Part shown: in pieces, positions 55,166 through 64,000 of the stretch
How positions within the stretch are numbered: the first letter of the stretch is position 1
Layout of the letters: every line of letters starts with the position of its first letter
Source of the DNA: Branchiostoma lanceolatum
Lineage: Eukaryota > Chordata > Leptocardii > Amphioxiformes > Branchiostomatidae
NCBI RefSeq assembly: GCF_035083965.1
Contig: NC_089724.1
Location: 13,510,910-13,574,909, forward strand
DNA length: 64,000 bases
Reading direction: 5' to 3'
Translations under genes and position numbers: made by a program
The notes under the pieces: model-generated
What the model saw: only the letters and a program-made list of their open reading frames with translations
What the model was told of the DNA's origin: nothing
Databases searched by the model: none

Positions 55166-56520
55166 AACGGACGTGTCTACGTCTGTCTGTGCGTGCGTGC
55201 GTGCGTGCGTGCAACTTTGCTGTGATGGAGATATAATCCGTCGTGTTGGTTGACAGATGGTTCAGGCGCCGGTGACAACATTCCCATGTCTTCAAATTAC
55301 ACGGGTAATCATTTACAGGGGCAAAGAGTAGACCGTTGTATTCTGCCAGTCTGTACCTTACCTGGCATGTGGTAACTTGGCGCCACTATAATCCCAAGTA
55401 CGTAGAAACCTGACCCCAACCCTGTGCGTTTATTTCATAACAGCTTGTGGGCCGGTTGAACGAATAAACAAAAAAGATGGGAGACTTTCGTCAGAAGTAG
55501 ACCAGAATGACAATGAGAGACGTACGTCAGAAGTTGACAAAATTGACGATATCTTTCTAGCATGTACCATGTATACATATATGTTTCTATAAAACGTTTT
55601 GACAGTCCGACGTATCCACGTTATCATAAGTAGCGCAGGCATTAAAAGCCTGGAGTTTTCGTTCAGAATTCAAAGTCAAATTAAACCAAACAGGAAAGAT
55701 ATTTGCTGTGATAATCACTAATAACAATATTGCAAAGACCGCAAGGAAAGATTGTGCCCCGATTTCTTTTCAGCAAACTGCAGGAGACTCATACGGTATT
55801 TGTGTAACGGCAAATTACGAAATTGCTCCATGCAACAGATGAGAACACACAGAGCGCAAAGGTAATAGTTAGGCCATGTGAGACCTGGGTCACAGTGTCA
55901 GCTAACTGCCAGGGGGGTAGGGAGGGTTCATTATTTGATTCACATAAGGACATTGTTATCTTACAGCCACACAAGAACAAAAGTATCAAACTGAATCAAA
56001 TCTTTAAAGACTAACAGGCACAAATTCAAGCAATCGTTACAATGAAATGGAAAGTCAAGTTTATGGAACCAGCCGTTTCCTACCTGGCCGAAGAAACTCT
56101 ACTCTACTCTACTCTACTCTACTCTACTCTACTCTACTTAATAAACAGTTGGGAAACTGGGAATCAGAATCACATTTTTTAGATTTTTGAAAAGAACACA
56201 CATAATGCTCTCAACTCAAACAGTTCCAGTACTACAATGAAAAGGAAAGGAACATTTTAGTAACTTACAGTTAAAAAATCCCAGTTTAAAATCTGTATGT
56301 AATATTTTGAGACCACGGGGATGAATCGTAAAAGAGAAACTTCGTGGTAGTGGCCAGGTTCTGAAAACAGATAGGACATGTACGAAGCTTGTTTACAGGT
56401 CATTCTGCTTCAATATAATACTTTTTATCTTTTTTATAATACTAGTATGATGTGCTGAAAACAATATCTTTGATTCATATTGATAGAAAGAGGATCTTCG
56501 GGGATGTGGCCATGTTCTAA

Positions 56521-56653
56521 AACAGTTAGGCCATGGCTGAGGCCTTTCTATGCGAAAATAGTGAAGCTCCCCCACTCGGAGTCTAGAAAGCCCATTGTGG
56601 GAGAAGCTTCCCTATTTTCTCATAGAAAGGCCTCAGCCATGGCCTAACTGTTA
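56521..56653. repeat. Hairpin with ~55-bp arms (foldback/MITE-like)
   Basis: AACAGTTAGGCCATGGCTGA on the left pairs with TCAGCCATGGCCTAACTGTT on the right, and pairing continues inward through GGCCTTTCTATG, AAAATAG and GAAGC with a few mismatches. It is nested inside the 3.84-kb transposon. Confidence 0.75.
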
Positions 56654-56931
56654 CAAAGCATACAGGTTTGCGGGTCTGCGTTATAATGCTGGATATTGGC
56701 GCAGACGTTATAGAGGAACTTGTTGCTTCGTAACTATGGGATTGATTTCAGTTCAGTGACAAGAAGGCGGGACCTCGCCCAGGCTTTCTGGCGTGGTGAC
56801 CGGGGGGTGACCTGGTGCACATCCTGGGACAGCTGTCCTGGGACGTCCCCGGCGGACGTACTAATTGGAACAACATACGGCCTGCAGGCACAGCGCCCTG
56901 CCTGGGTTAAACTTTGCTACATAAAAAGCTG

Positions 56932-57484
56932 TTGTTTCAAAGCAGACGGTAAACATGAACCGGAAGTATCAGTAATTTTTAGTCTGTCAGCCATGTGGTA
57001 CATACGCCGGTCCGCGTTCAGAGGCAACTGAAACAGCGCCCTCCAGTGAAGCAAGCTTGAAGAACATGGTCACGTGAAGTAAGATGGCGATCGGCGACGT
57101 CTGTGACTTCGGTAATGCAGTTTTCGAGAGTTCCTTTGGATAGCATAAACAAAGGGCGATAGAATCATGAGATGGTAACAACAGGTTCGTTTTCAGACGA
57201 TGAAGCAATTCATGTAAACTTCGTAGGAATCAAGAAGAAGGGACGAAAATCGCGGTTTCGAATGACGATCGGCGTGTGCTGTGCCGCGCCCAGAGTAATG
57301 GGTGTGCTTTGGAAACGTTCCGCTAGGGGGCACGGCTGCACTAGGGCCTCACAATTTGTGGGGATATGAATGGGGGTTTCTGAGTTTCTGAGTTTTTGGG
57401 TTGCTAGCCTGACGTGGTAGACAGGCCAGGTAGACAGGCCAACTAGCCAGGCCAGGTAGACAGCCCAGCTTTTTCCGCAAACCC
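56932..57484 (-). repeat. Right terminal inverted repeat of the 3.84-kb transposon
   Basis: Reverse complement of the left arm, ending GCTTTTTCCGCAAACCC directly before the second TTCAAAAATT. Confidence 0.8.
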
Positions 57485-57722
57485 TTCAAAAATTCCTATT
57501 TTCCTAGAACGATCGTAGAGTGGAACTCGTTGCAACCAAGTACCGTGGAAGCATCCTCATTAGACAGTTTTAAACAATGCATGCAGTTAGATATGCGAAT
57601 GTTAGACGTGACAGGTCGATCGGTGTAATATAACCAGCTGCTGCTGCGCCGCGTGCCTGCAAAGCTGGTGTGTTACGCCGAATGGCGGTTATACCGGCTA
57701 TATAGATACCGATACAGATACA

Positions 57723-59900
57723 AAACTCAAGAACCTCTGGATGGATTACAGGGGAGGGACCTCCAAATGGATTTTCCAATGCAACACATGGTTAAGCCAT
57801 AATTTTAAAACACATGTATCTACATTTCAAACCTCAAATCTTTACCACCCTTTCAAAGCTGGATTTGTCAGGTTGCTTTAGGTAAAATAAGCAGGGGGTC
57901 GACTCCTGCATTTTAACGAGCTAAAGCCAGAAGTTTCAGATGAGACCAGGATTTCACCCCCCATCCTAATAATAAAATATCAGTCCAACCCTTCTCACTG
58001 AAGACAAGGGTTCAGATGTCAATCCGAGATCAAAACATGCCAAAGATCACCTATTTTGGTGAGATTTTTAAAATACACATTCTTCTGTCCTCCCTAGCAG
58101 AAAACTGGACCATTCTGAGCAAAATTTGACCAGGAAAAAAACTATTTCAAAAATAAGTAAGCAAAATAATAAAGGGTAACGGGAGTCGCCCAAACACGTG
58201 ACGTTTTTTTACGCCCTCGAACTCATGGCGCTCCATTGCTGGTTGCCAGAGAATGGTCATGTTTTAATGAATGAATTTTGAACACATTCATCTAAAGAAC
58301 ATACTTGAACAAGAAATGTATTCATACTGTTCATGGGCCCTTCACACTCCGCGTTAGAAGCGGCAAACGCTGTGAGACGTTTTCACAAATTTACCTTCTG
58401 ATTTAGTGCTACGCCAGATAGTGTGCCTAACTTATTATGCTTTGGTAATTTTGCTCTCTTTGGAAGTTGGTGATGAAGTTTGGGAAATGTAAATAAGGCT
58501 TGAAGTCTACTATATTCTAGCTTTCTTTTGACCGGAAAATTTTGACTGTGTGCACTTCTCACGTCATGTGAGAAGGGCTATATCTAGCGCATCCCAGCTC
58601 ATGTTTTCACGGGAAATGGGCTACTACGCACTGTGCGCGTGGCCTGACGTACCTCTGGCATGCGACCCGACTTACAAAATCATTACAAAAAACGACACCG
58701 CTTACATCAACAATACTCCGTCTACTTATTGGGAAATATCTTCGCCATATCTGTATTCAGTTTCCTTTTCATAGACGGTACCAATCACATGTTAGAGCGT
58801 TACAAAGCTGTGCGTTGAATCGCTGTCCGCCACCATCGCGGCCCCAAAAAATGGCGGGAAAACAACGTGGCCAGACGGCGGCGATGTTTACGTTGTTTTC
58901 TTTGGTCGGTTTTCTTCTCAACAAACACTTAAAGACCCAATTGTTTAGTGTTTTATGAAGTTATATTTCTTATGTGTATGATAGTTGTATATCTGCTTGG
59001 CACAGGTCGTATATTTAGGTGCGGGGCCGTCTAGCTACGCAGTGACCCTCTACTCAGCATTGCCATCATTATTGTCAAAATACTATTCTCGACAAAACAA
59101 GAAATAAATATGTACAGATATGTTTTGAATGCAAAAAACAATTATGTGCATGAACTTGGTTTATTAACCTTCCTTATGAGCATAGTCAGTGGACACGAAC
59201 ACGGCGTACTTATGCATAAAAAGATCACTAAAAATCCGTCACGTGTTAGGGTGCGTCATGAGTTAGGGCAACCCCCGTTATGCATCGTGCACTCTACTGC
59301 GCAACTCATTAGCTGGTCACTCCTCTACAATGATATATGTATTTGGTATGTGGGTTGGTGTTGGGGAGACAAAGGTCAAGGTCGATTTTGGGCCCCCTGA
59401 TATGTGACCTTGGTACTGCAGCAGAACTTCCGTTTTTTCTATCTTTTGACCTGGACGTGCTATGGTCTTGATTTTTTGGTGGCAAATAGCTTGTAGTGTA
59501 AGGAAGAAGTGGTGTAGGTTTAGACCTTTTAGCAGTTTGCCCTGGAACTGCAGGGGCGGTGCTGTCAAAGTCTTCGAAGGAGAATAACTGAAGAAAGGAA
59601 CAACGGATTTCCATCATATGTAGTATGCCGGCAGCTTAGACAGAGACGTACATAATGAAGTACAAATTATGCAAATTTGAACTTAATTTGCATATTCAAT
59701 GAGGGAAATCTATATTTGCAGTGTTTTCCATCATAGGACACAATGTAACATACGTACATTTAGTTTATTGAAGGTTAACAGATAGCAATTATGCAGATGT
59801 CCTTATTATAATGATTAATGCAAAAGTGTCATAATTCTTCTAAGTGGTAAATGATAGGGCTGTTAACATTGTAACCAGTGTAAGTCAGTTAAAGGTGTAT
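57723..59900. other. Non-coding stretch with repeat fragments
   Basis: The split interspersed repeat resumes at about 57724. From about 59340 to 59640 there is a copy of a repeat also seen at 61640-61920 (shared GGTCGATTTTGGGCCCC, TGTGACCTTGGTACTGCAGC and CTATGGTCTTGAT). An octamer pair lies at 59669-59693. I see no gene. Confidence 0.5.
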
Positions 59901-59905
59901 ATGGC

Positions 59906-61095
59906 TAATCTCCAAGCAGATCTACACGGGGCGCGAAAATCGTAAATGCTAGCCAGAGAAGCTCCAGTCAGCCAGAGAAGCTCCAGCCGGCCCCGTAGGA
60001 TCTGCGCTAAGACGGGCCTGAACAAGGTTATTAACACCCAATTGTTACCTAATCTCCCCGCAGTCAAACTGCGCTTAGAAAGAAGGTGCGAATTGTGCCG
60101 GCGTGCGAAGCCCCCGTCATGGGTCAGCTGCGCGCCGTCTCACAGTTACCCGGCGGCAGGTTTGAATTCCAGATAACAATGGAAGCAAGCAAGCGCTGGT
60201 GGACGGAAAGAGTCCGCCGTAATTTCCATCCTATCTGGGATTTTGAAATTAGGGAGACTCAACTTGATGTCATTCTAGCATGTCTGGAAAGTAAAGATTG
60301 GGATTGCGACGGGCAAGGGGAAATCCCTGTGCTACCAAATTGCATTCCGCTGTGGCTTGAAACAAAACTTGTTTCGGTCGTCTCACCGTTACGAGCACTA
60401 ATCAGCGATCAAGTAAGGACGTTATGTAGAGACTTCTCGATCCGCCGGACGACGCCATGGCTTCTGCCATAACTCAAGACATGACAAACGACAAGACTCG
60501 GGTTTTACTGAAATGAATATAGACGCAAGAATCGGACTCTCAAAAAGATACAAAGATGGCGGTGTTTTCGGCGTGAGTTTTACACAGCATCCATTCCAAG
60601 CGTGAAATAATGGCCAAAAACAAATTCCAAGTTGTGGTTAAAAAATGGCACGCCAAGCATTCAAATAAATAAAACGACATTTAAATCAATTACTGTATAA
60701 CATTAAACTAAATACTAATGGTGCAAATTTGTCTAACTGAAAAGTCTTTATGTCGATACGTTTACGTTGATGCGTTGTGATGCGGTGTGTTCCCGCTCTA
60801 TTGTATCTGAGGGGAAACACTCCCGCTGTGAACTGGCGCGGCCGGCTACGTTCGTCCCAGAATCAGGTTGTAAACGATAATCCTTGCCAATTTTCACATT
60901 GGAGTTAAGCAGGCACGAGGAGGAGTAGAGGCACCTTTCTCAATAGGTTGCCCCTCCTCGTGCCGGTTAATAACCTTGTTCAGGCCCGTCTTAGCGCAGA
61001 TCCTACGGGGCCGGCTGGAGCTTCTCTGGCTGACTGGAGCTTCTCTGGCTAGCATTTACGATTTTCGCGCCCCGTGTAGATCTGCTTGGAGATTA
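59906..61095. mobile_element. 1.19-kb DNA transposon with identical 130-bp inverted repeats and a RecQ-like helicase remnant
   Basis: The left arm (59906-60035) begins TAATCTCCAAGCAGATC. The right arm (60966-61095) is its reverse complement, with no mismatch that I could see. A 9-bp duplication GTATATGGC flanks the element (59897-59905 and 61096-61104). The interior (about 60240-60420) encodes a fragment resembling the start of RecQ-type DNA helicases: FEIRETQLDVILACLESKD, then SVVSPLRALISDQVRTL. The ATP-binding GKS loop is missing and the frame closes at about 60472. It looks like a recent deletion derivative of a larger helicase-carrying element. Confidence 0.8.
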
Positions 61096-62102
61096 GTATA
61101 TGGCCAAGCATAGATTATGCAAATGTGGAAGTCATTTGCATAATCAAAATATTTCATGGGGATCTGAGGTCTCCGAACTCTTGTTTCAGAATGTTTACTT
61201 ATGCTTCAATAAGTAGTGTAACAGGGAATCTAGCATGTTTGCACATGCATGATGCATGGCAAGGCAAATCCTGGCTTTATTGTAAACAAGATATAAAAGT
61301 AGATATTGACGCTACTTCACCTAAATCCATGAGTTTTACGATAAGAGTTAATTGAAACCAATCTGGCAAAACAAGAAACCATCCTTTTCTGTAATATGTC
61401 AATATCGATATCCTTTGTCTGTGAAATCCCGGATTTAGGTGAAGTAGCATCATACCATTATTCGACTGTTGTAGTACATGTTCATACCTCCATGAATGAT
61501 GAAATGTTAGGTTTATTATCTCCATGAAAAATGGAGATATAGTTTTGGGTGTGTCTGTGTGTCTGTGTCTGTGTGTTTGTGTTTCTGGACTATTGTAGTC
61601 AGCATAACTCAAGAACCTCTTGATGGAGTATGATGATATTTGGTATGTGGATAGGTGTTCGGGAGACAAAGATGAAGGTCGATTTTGGGCCCCTTGGTAT
61701 GTGACCTTGGTACTGCAGCAGAACTTCTGTTTTTTGTATCTTTTGACCTGGACATGCTATGGTCTTGATTTGTTTGTGACAAATAGCTTGTGATGTAAAA
61801 AAAAAAATGGTGTAGGTTTTGGGCCCCCTAGCAGCTTACTCTGGAACTGCAGGGGCTTTTTTGTCAAAATCTTCCTGAGAATAACTGAATAAAGGGACGA
61901 CAGATTTCTATGATATTTAATTTGCAGGTAGCTTAGACAGACATGTACACAATGAAGTAGAAATTATGCAAATTTGTACTTAATTTGCAAAATTGATGAG
62001 GGAAATCTATATTTGCAGTGTTTTCAAGCATTCAAGTATGACTCATGAGAAACATATGTAGTTTGTGGCAGGTGGAACATTGATTACCAATTATGGAAAT
62101 GA
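61096..62102. repeat. Interspersed repeat region with octamer pairs and TG run
   Basis: Octamer pairs with 17-bp spacing lie at 61117-61141 and 61966-61990. The ATGAAAAATGGAGATA block with TG microsatellite and GGACTATTGTAGTCAGCATA lies at 61517-61615. Then comes a second copy of the block seen at 59340-59640. The whole is the uninterrupted form of the repeat split at 53359. Confidence 0.6.
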
Positions 62103-64000
62103 ATTCCTAATTTGAATAATCAATTTTGTTTGATTAATATATATGGCCCCAATTCTGACGACCCTTCTTTTTTCACAAACTTGGAATCAACTATACATAA
62201 TTGCATTGATCCTGCATTATATATTGTTGCCACAGGAGACTTCAATACTGTTCTAAACTCAGATATGGACAGAACCGGACATCGACTTTTCAATTACCAC
62301 CATAAATCTCGTCAAGCTATTAACTCTTTATGTGTAAATTTAGACTTATTAGACATTTATAGACACAAAAATACTACGGAAAGACGATACACCTGGAGAC
62401 GTCGTTTTCAGGCTAGCCGTATTGATTATTTCTTAATTTCTTTTTCGTTAGTTTCCTCCGTACAGAACGTTAGAATAGAAGATAGTTTTAGATCTGATCA
62501 CTCTTTTATTGGACTATCACTTATTACCTCACCAATACCCAGGGGTAAAGGATATTGGAGATTTAACCAAGACTTATTAAGGGACTCAGTTTTCGTTAAA
62601 GAAACTTCAGATTTTATAACAGACTTTTTCCGTTATAATGAGGGTTCTGCAAATCCGCATGTCGTGTGGGACACTTTCAAATGCTGTGTTCGTGGACACA
62701 TTATTAAATATTCTTCTTGGAAATATAAACAACGTACAAAAACGGAACTTTCCTTAACAAGTGAAATCTGCAGCCTGCAAGAGGAGCTAGATACTCTTTC
62801 AGATGCAAACACATTCGATAAGTTACAGGAAAAGAAACAAGAATTAGTATTGTTGTATCAAATAAAATCTAATAATATAATCGCCAGCAAAAGAGCCAAG
62901 TGGATGGAACAAGGAGAAAAATGTACTAAATTTTTTATGAACTTAGTCACCAAAGACAAAGCTCGGAAAAATATGTCTACATTTATCACAGCAGATGGGC
63001 AGGTTAAAACTAATCCTTTGCATATTCTTGAGGAACAAGCCAACTTTTATCATAGCCTTTATTCATTTAAGGAACCACCTATGTCAATAGATCAGGATAT
63101 ATTTGAACCCTTTTTTCCTAAATTGAAACCTGTTTCTTTATCTGCTGAGCAGCGTGAAAAATGTGAAGGGTTAATAACTGAAAAAGAATTGAAGAGCGCA
63201 ATTACTTCTTTTGCCTCCGGGAAAGCTCCGGGTCTCGACGGGCTCCCGATAGAATTTTACAAAACTTTCTTTAATTGTTTAAAGCAGCCCATGCTAGAGT
63301 GTTTTAACTTTTCTTATGGAAAAAATCAACTATCTGACACACAAAAAGTAGGCCTTATTTCGCTGATACTTAAGCAGGATCCTTCGGGACAGGAGAAAGA
63401 TCCTTCATATATAAAGAATTGGCGCCCTATTACCCTACTTAATTGTGATACACGTGTGTTATCCAAATGTCTCGCCCTTCGTATGAAACATGTTATTTCT
63501 AATCTGATATCTTATGACCAAACTGGTTTTTTACAGGGGCGTTGTATTAGCGATAACATACGGAGAATTTTAGAAATTATGGAATATTATGAGAGAAATG
63601 AATTGCCCGGTTTAATTTTCATTGCAGATTTTGAAAAAGCCTTCGATACTATCAGATTAGACTTTATTGTAAAAGCACTAGAATACTTTGGGTTTGGGAA
63701 ATCTTTTATAACATGGATAGAAATTCTTTATAACGATATCTCTAGCAAAATTATAAATTACGGTTATATCTCTAAGTCTTTTAACCTGTCCCGCGGAGTT
63801 CGACAAGGCTGCCCCCTATCTCCATATCTTTTTATCTTAGGAGTTGAATTGCTCGCTATAAAAATTAGAAATAACATAGAAATTAAAGGCTTAGATACTT
63901 TTGGAATTAAATCTAAAGTCTCTCAATATGCGGATGATTCCAACTTCCCTCTTACTCCAGAACTTGGCTGTCTGTATGCATTGGTCAACGATTTAGAAAA
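62103..64000 (+). mobile_element. LINE ORF2 with open endonuclease-end and reverse transcriptase (runs off the window)
   Basis: One uninterrupted frame of about 630 codons continues past the right edge. The 5' part matches the C-terminal half of an APE-type endonuclease (LINIYGPN, VATGDFNT, RIDYFLIS, SDHSFI). The rest is reverse transcriptase: GKAPGLDGLPIEFYK, WRPITLLN, QTGFLQGR, FIADFEKAFDT, RGVRQGCPLSPYLF and QYADD. The order is that of L1/Tx1-type LINEs. An in-frame TGA at 62100-62102 and the missing N-terminal endonuclease mark a 5' truncation. The frame has no stops, so the insertion looks young. Confidence 0.88.

Larger units (their letters stand above)
53642..57484. mobile_element. 3.84-kb non-autonomous DNA transposon with long terminal inverted repeats
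   Basis: The ends are mutual inverted repeats starting GGGTTTGCGGAAAAAGC, with the left arm running to about 54480 and the right arm from about 56932. The left arm carries about 0.3 kb of extra sequence. A direct 10-bp duplication TTCAAAAATT flanks it (53632-53641 and 57485-57494). The interior has no long open frame, so it is non-autonomous. Long arms, a G-rich start and a 9-11-bp target duplication resemble Mutator-like elements, but that superfamily call is inference. Confidence 0.85.
53360..57722 (+). pseudogene. 3' end of a LINE reverse transcriptase, split by a DNA transposon
   Basis: The left part (to 53641) encodes KLERVQNQAARFC, MSLEERR, a frameshift, then MMYKMTNKLVDVP and PRIDVFKN. 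The right part (57485-57628) continues in frame with YFPRTIVEWNSL and SSLDSFK to a TAA. This is the usual C-terminal end of lancelet/fish-type non-LTR retrotransposon reverse transcriptases. A tail with GATACAGATAC follows. The element is truncated at its 5' end and dead. Confidence 0.75.

Overview
The window looks like chordate, most likely lancelet (Branchiostoma-type), nuclear DNA. Genes are split into many short exons with GT-AG introns of about 0.1-4 kb. The proteins are deuterostome PARP14 and Deltex types, and the spacers hold LINE, SINE and DNA-transposon debris plus CA/TG microsatellites. The organism call is inference. All exon models below were built by eye; for each multi-exon gene every splice junction keeps the reading frame and the summed exon lengths are divisible by three.

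Layout. (1) 978-3762, minus: an uncharacterised charged, repeat-rich protein of 626 aa. (2) 3763-10042: a gene-poor spacer with two promoter-like modules and an array of paired ATGCAAAT octamers. (3) 10043-18565, plus: a single protein of 870 aa with RRM-like, KH-like, macrodomain, C3HC4 RING and Deltex C-terminal domains. (4) 19721-25551, minus: a PARP14-like protein of 948 aa with an altered catalytic triad. (5) 26348-35839, minus: a PARP14-like protein of 825 aa with an intact-looking catalytic core and a 4.2-kb repeat-filled first intron. (6) 37439-52414, minus: a full PARP14-like protein of 2,100 aa in 28 exons with four RRM-like domains, a KH array, three macrodomains, WWE and the ADP-ribosyltransferase domain. 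(7) 52415-64000: the promoter side of gene 6, then mobile elements: a three-layer nested insertion with a 3.8-kb DNA transposon, a 1.19-kb element with identical 130-bp terminal inverted repeats, and a LINE reverse transcriptase running off the right edge.

How the genes fit together. The PARP14-like genes are predicted writers and readers of mono-ADP-ribose. The RING/Deltex gene is a predicted ubiquitin ligase that carries its own ADP-ribose reader. In vertebrates PARP9, DTX3L, PARP14 and PARP15 are neighbours, and PARP9 acts in complex with DTX3L. Here a Deltex-type ligase with a built-in macrodomain sits tail-to-tail with a tandem PARP14-like array, so the cluster appears to predate vertebrates. 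The three PARP14-like genes share identical exon sizes in the macrodomain, WWE and catalytic regions (for example 120/120, 141/141/141, 209/209/209 and 95/95/95 nt), which marks them as tandem duplicates.
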